From Dendrocalamus latiflorus (Eukaryota; Streptophyta; Magnoliopsida; Poales; Poaceae): 64,000 bases of DNA. This document shows positions 22,895-34,939 of the stretch, piece by piece (position 1 is the stretch's first letter; every line of letters starts with the position of its first letter). The notes under the pieces are model-generated. The model had not been told where the DNA came from. It did not search any database and worked only from the letters and a program-made list of their open reading frames with translations. Where the stretch lies: assembly GCA_017311315.1 (NCBI GenBank), contig CM029612.1:23558211-23622210 (forward strand). The letters run 5' to 3'. Position numbers and translations under genes: made by a program.

Positions 22895-24455
22895 TGAAAG
22901 CATCTAGGCCCCTAAAAATAGTTTTGGTAATTAATGAATTTATGTAAATATGGGACTAACATGTTTCAATGAGTGATAAAAAAGTTAAGTCCATAAGTGG
23001 TTGACAAGATGCAAGCTAAGGATCAACGTGAAGACCAAAAATGGCTCAAGACAAAGGTATATGTAGAATAGGATCCCTTTTTAATTTTACTGATCTTAGG
23101 AGAAAAGGTTGAAGACCGGATTATAGGCTAAATAATCGTACCACAAAGAGGGATCATGGCAAGTAGCTTGATAGCAAAATTTATGTGCCATTTGGATCAA
23201 ACTAGGATAATGCATTCATTAAAAATCTGTTTTAAAAAGCCAATCTGTGCTCTGTCTGGAAGAGCGGTAGTGCCACAAATTTCAACGTCGGAACTACCGC
23301 AGAGCGGAAGTTCCGCAGGCAAAAACGGAACTACCGGCGACCGGAAGCTCCGAATTCCGAGCGGAGCCTTCTTTCTAGAAGCACCCTCCGAGTGAGGTTT
23401 GAGATGTTGCGGGATCGGATGTACCGGTGATTTTAACGTCGGAACTACCATTCGAAGCGGTAGTTCCGCTATACAGAGCGGTACTTCCGGAGCCCGGAAG
23501 CTCCGGAGATAGAGCGGAGCCTTTTTCAGAGAGCGCCAAGTTGGGGTCCGGCCCAAGTGGTAGTACCGCGCCGACTTCCCAGAACTACCGCAGAGCGGTA
23601 GTTCCGCATTTTATAACAGTGGTAGTACCGCGCTGACTTTCCAACGGCTACTGCAGAGCTTCTGACATTGCCGTTCTGCCGCGCCAGAGGTGGAGCGGAA
23701 CTACCGACCGTAGGCCGACGGTAGTTCCACTCGCCTTGATGTTTTCTGGAATTTGTTTCAAACAGCTAGTTTTGGTTGGTGAGGACTATAAATACCCGTA
23801 CCACTGCTCAAGGACAGTAAAAAGAGACTCATTGAACATTTTTTTAGCATAGAGCATTCACTCCACACATCTTTTCTCTCTTGAGCATTCATTTGAGGTG
23901 GTTGAGCAAAAAGTGCATAGCATTTATTAGTTTGATCCTTGACACTTGTTTGTAATCAAGTGAAGCCCTGGTTTATTACTCTTGGTGCTTGCCATGCACC
24001 TGGACGATTGGGCGGAAGTTGGATCGATGATCTTCTCGAAGGAGCTTGTGAGAAGACCCAGCATTCGTGTGAAGGTTGGAGCTCACCTACCCGGAGCGGG
24101 GAAGAGCTACCTCTAGTGGACTCGAGGTGTTTCGGCTTAATTTGTGGAGCTGGTCCGATTTGTTCGGGCTAACCTCAACGTGGGTTAGGGGAAACCGGTA
24201 AGTTTCTGAACACCACGGTAAAACATCGGTTGTGTACATCTCTATCATATTTTTTTTCTAGCTCTTATTTGTTAGTATTATTGTGATCATTTGCTTGATA
24301 TAGAGCTAGTATTATTTCTCTCTTGACTAGAATTGTGTAGGCTCAAGTGCTTTACATTCTTGCTAAATTAAAATTGTAGGAAATTATTTAGAAGAAAAGA
24401 AAATTTTAAAAACCTCTTATTCACCCCCCTCTAGTCAGTTATCCTTGATCCTACA
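22895..24455 (+). repeat. 5' LTR of the Copia element, 1,561 bp
   Basis: It starts TGAAAGCATCTAGG, ends GATCCTACA, and is followed two bases later by the primer binding site. It contains a dense field of palindromic gcggaactaccgc / gcggtagttccgc words (23255-23740), a TATA-like ctataaata at 23787, and a module (24092-24230) shared with the solo LTR at 56948-59046. Confidence 0.85.
23255..23740. repeat. Cluster of palindromic gcggaactaccgc words in the Copia LTR
   Basis: Short words such as gagcggaagttccgc, cggaactaccgc, gagcggtagttccgc and tggtagtaccgcg occur a dozen or so times in both orientations, so the segment can fold into many alternative hairpins. Confidence 0.7.
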
Positions 24456-24457
24456 AG

Positions 24458-24469
24458 TGGTATCAGAGC
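24458..24469 (+). promoter_or_regulatory. Primer binding site (initiator tRNA-Met type) of the Copia element
   Basis: TGGTATCAGAGC lies directly after the LTR. This word is the standard complement to the 3' end of plant initiator tRNA-Met used by many LTR retrotransposons. Confidence 0.9.
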
Positions 24470-24510
24470 TTGGTCTCTCATTATTGGACTTAACCGTCTA
24501 GAGAGAAAGG

Positions 24511-25395
24511 ATGGCTAGTAAGGGGTTTGCGATAGGCAAGACACCGTTCTTTGATGCATATTGAAAAATTAGAATGTCTATTTATCTTAAGGCCATGAGT
24601 CCAAATATTTGGAAAATTGTAAATGAGGGCTACGTCATGCCTCTTGATCCATTGCACCCGACGGAATAAGATGGACATAACGCTCATTTAAACGCCCAAG
24701 CTATGAATGCTTTATTTGGGGCTTTAAACACGGACGAGTTCAATAGGGTGAGCAACCTAGAAACAGCTCATGCTATTTGGACAACCCTTTCTGAAATCCA
24801 TGAAGGGACATCCACGGTTAAAGAAGCCAAATTGCATAGGCTTAGGATAAAATATGAGGCATTCACAATGTCGCCCCATGAGGACATTAATGAGATGTAC
24901 ACTTGGCTCAATAATATTGTGAATGAACTCAAAGGCCTTGGTACTAACCTTTCCAACATTGATGTTGTAAGGAAAATGCTTAGGGCTTTGCCGGAAAAAT
25001 ACGAGATGTTGGTGACATTCTTCCTCAACTCACCGGAGTTGACAAGAATGACACCGACACAACGTTTGGGCAACCTCATCACAAATGAGATGTACAAGAA
25101 GGACAAGGAGGAGCTTTTGCAATCCTCCTCCACGGGGAAGAAGATCACCGCCTTCAAAGTTAAGGTAGTGGTAAGCGAGGAATCCGAAGATGATGAGGAG
25201 GATTCCGAAAAGGAGTTGGCCCTTCTAGTAAGAAGGATGAACAAGTTCATGAGGAGGCGCTCAAACCGAAGCGCAAGTCATGAAAAGGCAAAGAAGGGGC
25301 ACTCTCACTCCAACAAACGTTATGGCAACATCCATTGCTATGAATGTGACGAGAATGGGCATATTGCCTCTCAATACCCCTACAAAGAAAGATGA
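24511..25395 (+). pseudogene. Copia gag (UBN2-type), broken
   Basis: Gag forms the capsid of the retrotransposon particle. The frame opens at ATG 24511 and is interrupted by TGA at 24562 and TAA at 24667, then stays open to 25395. Features include the AIWTTLSEIHEGTSTVKEAK helix typical of Copia gag, an acidic linker, and a CCHC zinc knuckle (CYECDENGHIAS, about 25339) whose last cysteine position reads as Tyr. The two stops and the lost cysteine show decay. Confidence 0.85.
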
Positions 25396-26267
25396 CAAGG
25401 AGAAGTCATCAAAGAAGAAGAGCTACAACGGGAAGAAGAATCTTTTCAAGAAGCTTCACAAAGATGGTAGGAATGAAGCTCACATTGGCGAGTGGGATTC
25501 CGAGGAGGAGTATTCTGACTCCAACTCAAACGAAGACAAGTCTCCCAAGAAAAAAGGGCTTGTTGGCATCACCATCAAGGAGGCTTCATCACTTTTCTCC
25601 ACTCCTACATGCCTTATGGCTAAAGGAGAGAAGGTGAACTACAAAATCGGTGGAAAGCATTGGGTGCTTCATTGTGGGTGCACTCAACACATGACCGGAA
25701 ACCGAAAAATATTCACCACATTTGAGAGCGGGAGCAACGAGAAAATCACATTTGGTGACAATAACAAAGGAAAGGTACTTGGTTTGGGTAAAATTGTTAT
25801 CTCAAATGACATTTCCATTTCAAATGTATCTTTAGTAGAAACATTGAATTTTAATTTGCTATCAGTTGCTCAATTATATGATTTAGGCTTAACTTGCTCC
25901 TTTTATAAAGAAAATGTAATTATTTCAAAAGAAAATGGAAATGAACTTGTTTTCAAAGGCTTTAGATTTGAAAATCTTTATTTAGTATATTTCTCTTCAA
26001 ATGAATTTTGCTTGAAAACTTGTTTAATAGCAAAAACATCTTTGGGATGGTTATGGCATAGGAGTCTAGGTCATGTGGGCATGGTTTAACTTAAAAAGCT
26101 TTTCAAACATGACTTAGTTGTTTACTTGAAAGATGTGAAGTTTGAGAAAAATAGACTTTGTAGTGCTTGCCAAGCCGGGAAGAAACTTGCAAACTCTCAT
26201 CCTTCCAAAAGTATCATGTCAACATCTAGGCTATTAGAGCTCTTACATATGGATTTGTTTGGGCCAA
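25388..26267 (+). pseudogene. Copia pol, 5' part: protease and integrase zinc finger
   Basis: This frame is shifted relative to gag. It contains the protease region, where the normal DSG triad reads H-C-G (codon CAT at 25670), so the catalytic aspartate is lost. It continues with LLSVAQL and the integrase HHCC finger (WHRSLGHVGM), then a stop codon at 26087-26089. The frame resumes to HMDLFGP, where the outer LTR insertion cuts it at 26267. Confidence 0.85.
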
Positions 26268-26719
26268 TGTAACATCCCAAAATTTTGAAATTTAAAAATG
26301 TGAAGCTTTTGAATTATTTTGCAATATGTTTTATTTGAATTTGGAGTTTATGATGTTTTTCTGAGAAATTTGGTGAAGGTTCCAAAAGTTAAAAGGAAGA
26401 TCAAGATTTAAAATGCGAATCTGAAAAGATGATCCAGTATAAGAAGAGAGAAACCTGAGTTAAAAATATATAATCTCATTTTGAAAATAACGGCATAAAT
26501 AGCAATAAAAGCGGATGACCAAAATACAAACACACATACATATATGAATAGATATATTAAAAATCTTGTACCTACAAATTTAATGCCAAAAATATAAGTA
26601 TAAAAGCTAGGTTAGCAAGAAGGAAAAAAAATAAAGCCAGAATTATATGTATAGATATAAATATATACACACAAATACATACCCAAATGCATATCCCAAA
26701 ATAAAAAGAAAAATAAAAA

Positions 26720-27800
26720 AGGGGGAGCCAGGCCGGCCACCAACCCGGCCCAGCCGCCCCGCGCGCGCTTGCCGGCCCACTGCCTCCACCCGCGCTCGTC
26801 TCCCTGTCGTGCAGGCCCTCGCTCTCTCCCCGCCTTCTCTCTCTGGCCAGCCGGTCCCACCCCACGCCAGCTCCTTCTCCCTCCTCCCGACTCCTTTCTG
26901 CTCTACGCCTGCTCTTCCTCCCCGTGGCGCCCATGCTCTCGCCGGCCACCGTCGCCCTGCCCGAGCCATCCTGTCGCCCGGTTGAAGCGCCCACGCAACC
27001 ACTGCCACCCCTGGTTTCGCCACCCCGCCCCCAGTACGGCACCACCGCCCACCGATTTTCCCCTCGCCCGTTGCGTCGACTGGCCACGCGGCACCAAAGG
27101 TCTGCTCACGCACGCGACGCTAGCTGCAGGCCATCATGCCCCAAATCCTTCCTCAGGATCTCCCGCAGCTGCCTGGTCACTTCCGTTGCTCTGCCACTGC
27201 CGCCTGCACCCGCCGCTGCTTTCGCCGCTCACGAACGTGACTGCACGGGCGCCGTCCCGAGGCTAGCATCGCCCCCGCGCTTATAAGAACCGCCGAGCCC
27301 GTGAAACCCTTCCCCGAGCTCTCTACTCCCTCCCACCGCTTGCAATTGGGCGCCCACCGCACGTAGCTCGCCGGAGCCGCTCATCCCCCTCAACTCCGGC
27401 GGCCACCCTCCCCGTCAATCTACGCCGTTAGAGCTTGATTCCTCGCATCCGAGCCACCTCCAGGCCATCGCGAAGTCACCCCCGGCCTCGCCCAAGCTTC
27501 CCGTGGACCGTACCCCGCCGGCGCCGAAGCATCCCGCAAGCCGCCACCGCAGCACGCCGCCGGCCCGCCTCGGAGCTTCTCGGTCCCCGCCGGCACTTCC
27601 ACCGGCTTCCCCTCGACACAAGTGTCCCATTTTGGTCATCCCCGGCTTCTCTCCGACCGCCCCTCGCCGGCGCCACCGTCGGCCGAACCCGCCCCCAAGT
27701 TCCTCTGCTCCAACGCCCGCACCGACTTTTCATTTGGTTGTCTGTGCCTCACCAGTCAGGTAACACCAGCAAGCCAGTTGGCTAGATACGTGCGCATTCA
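26720..27800 (+). promoter_or_regulatory. GC-rich promoter-like segment of the outer LTR
   Basis: A strongly GC-rich kilobase inside an AT-rich LTR. A TATA-like cttataagaac occurs at about 27278, followed by a pyrimidine-rich start region. Overlapping open frames on both strands here are a by-product of GC content and match no protein I know. Confidence 0.55.
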
Positions 27801-30362
27801 CCTCTGAGGCCCGGGTTCGATTCCTCTGGCCGCAATGTTTAGATTAGGTTTTTAGAGAGTTTTGCCGCCGGGTCCAGTGAGTTAAAAATTAGAAGAAAAT
27901 CCGAAAATGATTAAGGAAAATGCTAAGAATTACTTACAATATAAATAAAACTCGTTTAGTTTCAGACAGAGGTTAGTAATGCTAATTAATTGTTAATGAT
28001 TGCCATACATACTATTACCAGTTGATTAATTGAAACCCCTCACTGACTGGCATGTGAGCCCACCATGAAGTAAGCACAATAGCTGGTCCCACACGTTAGT
28101 GGCACACAGAAATGAGAATAAAAATAAAATAGAAACTTAAAAATGGAAAGTGGGACCCACTTGTCAGATTTTAATATTTTCTGGATTTAAATGGACTGAG
28201 AATTTTAAATAGGCATAACTTATTCATTTTAACTCCAAATTAAGTGAAACAAATTTCTAAATCCATCTAAATTCAAGATCTATCCAATAGACTGAAACCA
28301 GAAGTTTTAGAGCTCATATGAATTTTTAGTAAAACTTTTGGATAATTTAGGAATAATTTAGGAATGTAGAAAATTTAATTAGGAGTTAAAATAAGTATAC
28401 TTACTATTTAAATATCTGATTACATATTATGTGAATAACTAAAATAGACTTAAACTAAAAATAATGCTAAGCTTAATAATAACAAAGGTGTGGACAGAAT
28501 GATAATAGTGCCAGTAATTAAATCTTAGCACTTGATTTAATACCTAATAATATTGAGCATAAATGTATATATAGCAAGCCTGGACCCGTATGATTAGACG
28601 CTAACTCAAAACAAACTTAGCATAAGGATAACTTAAGGTGCATAAAATGTCGTATCGCAAAGTGCTATATGCCCGGAACATTAACGCTCGACAAAATAGT
28701 ACCTACTCGTAGGTCCATTCTAACTCATGGAACTTCCTTGATAAATATAAAAATAATAAAAGACACTATTAATAAAAGGTCAAGCCTCGCTTTTCCCCAA
28801 TCGGCCATATATGGCTACCTTCCTTTTCCAAAAGCAGATAATTCTTGTAGGTACATCTTCACTATTGATCCCTCGTATTTCTAAAATTTTCCCTCACGGT
28901 AAAGCATTCAGACAACTCGTCCTCCTGCTCAAACCCAGCTACCGCTGTGCTTACAACACCCTAGCCTGAATCATCCTTCTATTCTCAAACCATAATAAAT
29001 GCATGATGTAAAGTAAATCGGGTATTTAAAGTGATTGGATTTATTTGGATCTTTTGAGTTATTTGCTTTTATTTTGATTTAGTCGTTTAGCGCGTGATTA
29101 GAAATTGGGAGTCGTGAAGATTCAGTGGATCAAGCAAGGTCAAGTTCAAAGTGGAGATGGAGACCAGGAGCTCAAGAAAGCATTGTGTGAGCTCAAGACC
29201 GCGGTAAACCGCGCCAGGCAAGTCAATACTTTGATCATGTTGAACCTACGTTTTCTGCAAACTACTTTGGTTTAAATTATCAAATTGCATGCTATTATTT
29301 TATATGCAAATACATGTTAATTTAAGATTTTAGTTATATGCCCACTGTTTGCTTGATTAATATTACACCTCCTTTGGAATGCTCGAATATGTGAACCTTG
29401 TCGCCTTAGCAAAATTATAATGGTAACTTTTCAAAGGTAAGTCCGTAATTATATGCCATGCTTAGTTTTGCTTAGATACTCATGGGCGCAAGAGCGTCCA
29501 AGCATCACTTTTAATCCTGAGAAAAATTGGTTGGGCAGTCATGGTGGTAATGACTGGTGTATGTTGAAAATGGTTATTTTATATTCCCAAAAACCTCAAA
29601 TTGCTTATTTATCTGGGCGGATGGTTCGGGGGTATGGTGCAGGTGTGCACGAGAGTGTGGTTTTGTGGTAGAACCGCCCAGATACCACTAAGGACTGAAT
29701 CTTGTCATGTCAACCCGTGTAAAACAGTACAACCACAAGTCTGTAAAATACAACTTGGCTTAGTAGATTTACCGGACCCTGAAAGTCATCCTTCCAGGAG
29801 GAGGTGTGGGATAGTGCAAGCGGTAGTCTGTGCGACGGCTTGAATGGGACACTCGCAGGGGGTGAAGTTCTACTGTGGCGGGCTAGCAGGGGACGTAGCC
29901 AGCTGCTAGACGTTCAGAAGGAGAACATCCCGCACAACGTATGGGACCCACCGCAAGTGGGAGCGACCCATAGGGTGAAATGATGGAAGGGGTGAGGTAC
30001 TTTGAAAAGTCACTGTGATGGTCTGCTCAACCACATGACTAAGGAATCGTGTGGGGCAACGAGTTGATTGTCTCTTGTGGTGAAAGTGTACAAACTCTGC
30101 AGAGTCAAAACTATTCGAATAGCCGTGCCCACGGTCAAGGGCGGACATGGGAACTTAACTAGATATAGTTCTATTTAAAAATGTTTGGAAAATAGGAATG
30201 GAAAAGTGGAGGGCATTGGAAAGCCCTGATTTGAGTTGTCCTGGGTGTCGTCCCAGCGGTAAGTTAAGCGGCTATAACGATGAAAGATGATATATGGTGT
30301 GATGCCATATGTATGGAAAATTATGGTGATATTAGGCATATGGTGTGATGCCATATGTATGG
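27801..30362 (+). repeat. Outer LTR, transcribed AT-rich part
   Basis: It shares ordered blocks with the LTRs at 36801-40671 and 42795-46680: acaaccacaagtct (about 29731), tctcttgtggt, CTCTGCAGAG, CTATTCGAATAG and CCGTGCCCACGG (30071-30134). A local duplication, catatggtgtgatgccatatg, occurs twice (about 30291-30362). No gene is seen. Confidence 0.6.
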
Positions 30363-30614
30363 TGTTGTGGCTACAGACCAAACAGAGAGAGAGAGAGAGA
30401 TGGTAGTGGAGAGTGAGGGAGATGAGTAATGGCTTGGGTCTTCCCCATGGCCTGTATTCCATATATATACATACATGGGGAGTGCTTTTACAATTATACC
30501 CTTACAGTTGATCATCCCCTTCAGGGGCATTTATGTCATCACACATGGCCTATCCTAGGCCTTACAACCTCCTATCAGGCCTGCTGGGTTTAGGTGGGGG
30601 CCACCCCTACAACA
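30363..30614 (-). repeat. 3' LTR of the young gypsy element, 252 bp
   Basis: By eye it is identical to 51074-51323 except for one extra GA in the (GA)n run near its start. It carries a TATA-like ccatatatatac in the middle. Confidence 0.95.
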
Positions 30615-30733
30615 GGAGCCTCTCATGGAGAAGGGCTTCACAGGGCCGAAACCATGTTGCCGAGTCCTTTGGCCCCCTCCGTCCCCGCGGCCTGTGAATA
30701 TTTCCGAACTTGAGCAGGGGCTGCGGCCGTGGC

Positions 30734-31270
30734 CTAAGTAGACGCGCGCATTCCGTCCCCTACCCTTCGAACGGGTGGCAGCGGAGCTGGCGCCTAGTCG
30801 AAGTAGACGCGCGCGCTCCGTCCCCTACCCTTCGAACGGGTGGCAGCGGAGCTGGCGCCTAGTCGAAGTAGACGCGCGCGCTCCGTCCCCTGCCCTTCGA
30901 ACGGGTGGCAGCGGAGCTGGCGCCTGGTCGAAGTAGACGCGCGCGCTCCGTCCCCTACCCTTCGAACGGGTGGCAGCGGAGCTGGCGCCTAGTCGAAGTA
31001 GACGCGCGTGCTCCGTCTCCTACCCTTCGAACGGGTGGCAGCGGAGCTGGCGCCTAGTCGAAGTAGACGCGCGCGCTCCGTCCCCTACCCTTCGAACGGG
31101 TGGCAGCGGAGCTGGCGCCTAGTCGAAGTAGACGCGCGCGCTCCGTCCCCTACCCTTCGAACGGGTGGCAGCGGAGCTGGCGCCTAGTCGAAATAGACGC
31201 GCGCGCTCCGTCCCCTACCCTGGCAGCGGAGCTGGCGCCTAGTCGAAGTAGACGCGCGCGCTCCGTCCCC
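30734..31270. repeat. 65-bp tandem array, about nine units
   Basis: Units start at 30734, 30799, 30864, 30929, 30994, 31059, 31124, 31189 and 31244. The unit at 31189 is 10 bp short. The core is gaagtagacgcgcg / ctccgtcccctacccttcg / aacgggtggcagcgg / agctggcgcctagtc. Units are very similar. Open frames across the array come from the repeat itself. Confidence 0.95.
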
Positions 31271-31890
31271 CGCGGGCGTGGCCGGGGCTGTCGGGGCGGG
31301 GTTTGAACTTCTTGGCTCCGGGGTCCATGTTGGGGGCGGGGCCAGAACCGTGGGCGATGCGGTAGTGAAGGCGGGTATTGTGAAGGCGGCTTTCCCGCGT
31401 TTCGCCGCTGCCACGGCCTCGCTTCTTGATAGTGCGCTTTAAATGACGGCTGGAATCGCGCCGACGCCTGGCCTGTCAGAGGGCAGGCTGTCGCGTTATG
31501 CAGTCAACTTCCGCGTGGGTGGGGCACGCGGCGGCCTGCGACTGGCGCGCCGTGGGATGTGAGCGGTTGCGTGCGCGCGGCTGTTCGCTGCTTCCCCAGG
31601 GAGGCGGGACGCGTGTCGAGCGCGTGCAGGGGTTGTGCGCTGCCTGGCCACCTACCCGGCGCGCCCCTCCAGGTACCGATGGTTCTTCTTTCCAGATCGT
31701 GCGTATTCGAACCGCTGGGGTTCTGGCCTAACTGCGCCTTCTGGCCGTGGGGGAGGCGAGCGGGCTTAATAAGGTGCCCTCACTGGGACGGGAGCACTTT
31801 TGTCCCGCTTGCCGCTTAGTTCTGGTTTATTCCGTGCCGGTAGTAGCGCAATTTCCTGCCTTGTTTCTTTTACCTTGCCTTTAGGAGACA

Positions 31891-34794
31891 ATGGCCAGCC
31901 ATGGCGACGCGCCTCGACCTCTCAGCGGTGGCTCCTCGTCTAGTTGGGACAAATTGTCCTTCCCTTCTGGGATCACAAGCTGGTGCTGCGTGGGCGCTCA
32001 CATGCCGACAGGCGATGGGACGCCATGGAGTACTCGGGGGGCCGGTGTTCCCGTGTGTTGGGAAAGAGCCGCGTGACCGAGGAGACGCTGCAGCGGCTTG
32101 TTCGTGACGGGAAGATCGAGGATCGGGATGGGGCTCGCCTACCCGTCGCAACGAAACGGAGCCGAAGCCCCAGGAAACAGAGACGATCGTCTTCGTCGCG
32201 TTCTTTGACGCCGGCCTTCGCATGCCGTCAAAGATGTTTGTGGGTGAAGTCTTGCGGGCCTATGGGTTGGAGTTAGCGCAACTGGCGCCGAGCGCAATAG
32301 TCCGCCTGGCTGTCTTCTCCTGGGCGACACGAACGGAGGGCTGGCATCCCAGCGTGAGCCTGTTCGCCACCCTACACGACGCCTGCTGCCGCCCCAAGAA
32401 GGCTGGAGATGGAGCTATTTCCAATTTTGGCAGTGTGGACTTCGTGCTGCGATCGTCTTGCACGACGCTGTTCCCCGCGGCGGCCGCCATGGGGAAGTGG
32501 GAGTCTGGCTGGACGCGGTGGTGGTTTTATTACCACGTGACCGGCCCGAGTGGCCTACTATGCCGAGGCGGGCCCATTTCGTTCAATACCTCGCCGAGCG
32601 TGAAGCCAGAGGCCGACGACGCGCAGAGACTCTGGAGACTTGTCGGCGTCGCCCGCCGGCTAAGTATGCGCGACTTGGCCGAAGACTTCACGATGTACGG
32701 GGTGGCGCCGCTGTCTTCCCGGTGGAGATATACAGGCCGGGGCGATGACCGAGCGGACGGGATCTGCCCGCCAGTGTCCCGCCTGCCTCCGCCCGCCGCC
32801 CCTTGTAAGTTGTCTAGAGTGCCGCAGGCATCGCTTGGCGTATCCGCACTTGTTCTCGCGTCATCGCCCTGCTGTCTCTTGTGCAGTGGCTCGGCTAGAA
32901 GACGCGGAGCGCGAGACTGAGGTGTTCCTCGGCCCATACACACTTGAGGAGCACAAGCTACGCGAGGCCGCGATCCAAATGGCGAAGCCAGGGCGGGTGA
33001 ACCGCACATGCGAAGCTTTGGGTATCGCTGTGCCGGAACGCCCGATACCAACGGAGATTCCCGCAGGGACTTCGGGTCATCATGGCGGTGGCAGCCGTGC
33101 AGACGTCTCGTCTTCGCGGCGTCGGGCTCGCTCTGATGCTGCCATACTCAGCCTGCCAGCCGCCTCGGCCGCTGGTGCTGCTGGGGTAGGACGCTCGACC
33201 GGTGATGCGCCTGGCCGGACCAGTTCGGCGGGGTGCGCCGCCTTGATTCCGCCGGCCGCCCTATCCGGAGACGCTGCTGAACGTACGGGTGCGGCCATCA
33301 CTAGGTTGGAGCCCGTCAACCCGGAAAGGAACGTTACGCCTGACAAGAGGGCCGTGGCCGCTGGTGCTGCTACCACCAGGGACACGTCCGGCGCGGCGGA
33401 GACCGAAGGTGGAGTAGGAGCTGCGGCCGATGATGTCACGGAGGAATCGCCCTCGGCTCCTCAGCCGAAACGCCCTCGGATGCAGTCTCCCCCGCCTCCG
33501 AAGGGTCGCTACAACGTTGCAGGCCCCATGCTTGGGATTGTGGCGCCCGATGTCACCGAGGGGGTCTCGCATCCGACCACCGAGGCGCTCACGCCGCAAT
33601 TGGTGGCCGAACAGACACCACCCCCTGCTGCGGTGAGGGGGGCAAGAGGTAAGCGTGGCTCCCTGTCTCCGCTCGACTTCGCGAAACTCTCTCCGATCTG
33701 CTCGCTCATTCCGTCAGCATCAGGCGAGACGATGTCTCCCGGACGCGGTGAAGGATCGAGCAACGGGGGAGTGCGCGAAGTCCAAAACCTTGTACAGGGT
33801 GTCGCGCTGGTATCTGCCGCTGTCGAAGCGGCCGAAGCCTCCGCAGCTGGAGATACTCCGTGCGTTCACCGTGGCCGCGGAATGCGCCAGTGGCAGCCTT
33901 GATCGGCGAATGCTATCGTCATGCGAGGGAGACCACCTAACGCTGGCGCTGCGGGCCTCGGAAATAAGGGTGAGTACCTGTGCCGCGCATTTTGTATGGC
34001 GCTACTGGGCGCCTGGTGACTTATATTACTGCTTTCAGACGCTTGTCATCAGCGACGCGCTAGACGAGGCCCGCATCCGGGAGCGGAGGGCCCTAGAAGC
34101 CAGGCTTCGCAAAGCGGATGACGCTCATGTGACAAAAGACGACGAGCTCCGCGCGCTGGAGGGCGCCTTGTCATCCCTGCAAGTCGAGGCCGAGGAAGCC
34201 AAACGCGCCGCTGCAGAGGAACGCGCCTCCTTCCTGCAGCAGATTGCCGCCTTGGAGGGGGAGAAGGCCCAGCTGACCGAGACGCTTGCAGGGAAGGGCC
34301 GCGCCTTGGACGACGCGTCCGCATCCGCCTGGGGGGCCATGGAGTCTCTGAACCGGGCCCTCCGTGATCTGAGCGTTGACGTGCCCGACGCCACCCACGG
34401 GCCGGAGGACCTGATGGAGACACTCGAGTTGATCGAGGAGGGTGCGGGCGTCGCGCTCCGCAGCGCCAAGACCTTCGGGGAGCACTGCGGCTATTTCGGC
34501 GCGTGCCTTGCCCTCGGCATGCTCCACACCCGTGGGTGTAGGCATATGCAGGAGCTGGCAAACCCTCACCTGGATCTTCCTGGCCGGCCGGAGGCGCTGC
34601 CGGATGCTATTCGCTCCATCGAGCCTAACCTCCGGAACTTCCACCGGCGGATTTGGAGTCGCGTCGGGGAGGATGCGGCGAGGGTTGCAGTACAGCAAAC
34701 GCTGCGCGGGGGAGGGGACTTCCTCCGTTGGCTCGAAGAGGTTTCCCGAGGCCCTGGTGGCAGCACGGGCCCCTCGGCGCCGCGCGAAGACTGA
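31891..34794 (+). pseudogene. Antisense gene of the gypsy element (putative gypsy-type transposon domain, coiled coil)
   Basis: It runs opposite to gag-pol and sits between pol and the 3' LTR, as the so-called antisense ORF does in several large plant gypsy elements. It starts ATGGCCAGCCATGGC at 31891. The region after VTEETLQRLVRDGKI (about 32073) and the block from ETEPKPQETETIVFVAFF (32140) through FVGEVLRAYGLELAQLAP resemble Pfam Transposase_28, 'putative gypsy type transposon' (from memory). These two blocks are in different frames, so there is a one-base shift near 32130. Later parts use introns: donor about 32806, acceptor tgtgcag at 32885; donor gtgagt at about 33970, acceptor tttcag at 34039. 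The C-terminal part (34040-34794) is an alpha-helical coiled coil. Function is unknown. Confidence 0.65.
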
Positions 34795-34939
34795 GGCATT
34801 GATTATGTCAAGCGGAGGGGGGTTCGCGCTTGCGCGCCCATACCTGTAATCATTTGACCTCATATTTTTGCGATGGGACAATGCCCCATTTATTCCTAAT
34901 GCTGTGAGCTGTGTTTTGGGCCGACGACGCCTGATTTAT

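Noticed and set aside
26572..27807. Multiple overlapping open frames on both strands
   Set aside because: They lie in the GC-rich promoter-like segment of the outer LTR, share no recognisable motif, and mirror the same artefact in the other LTRs.
31100..31306. A plus-strand frame with repeated RSRRARSVP-like words
   Set aside because: It is generated by the 65-bp tandem array; the repetition comes from DNA, not from a protein.
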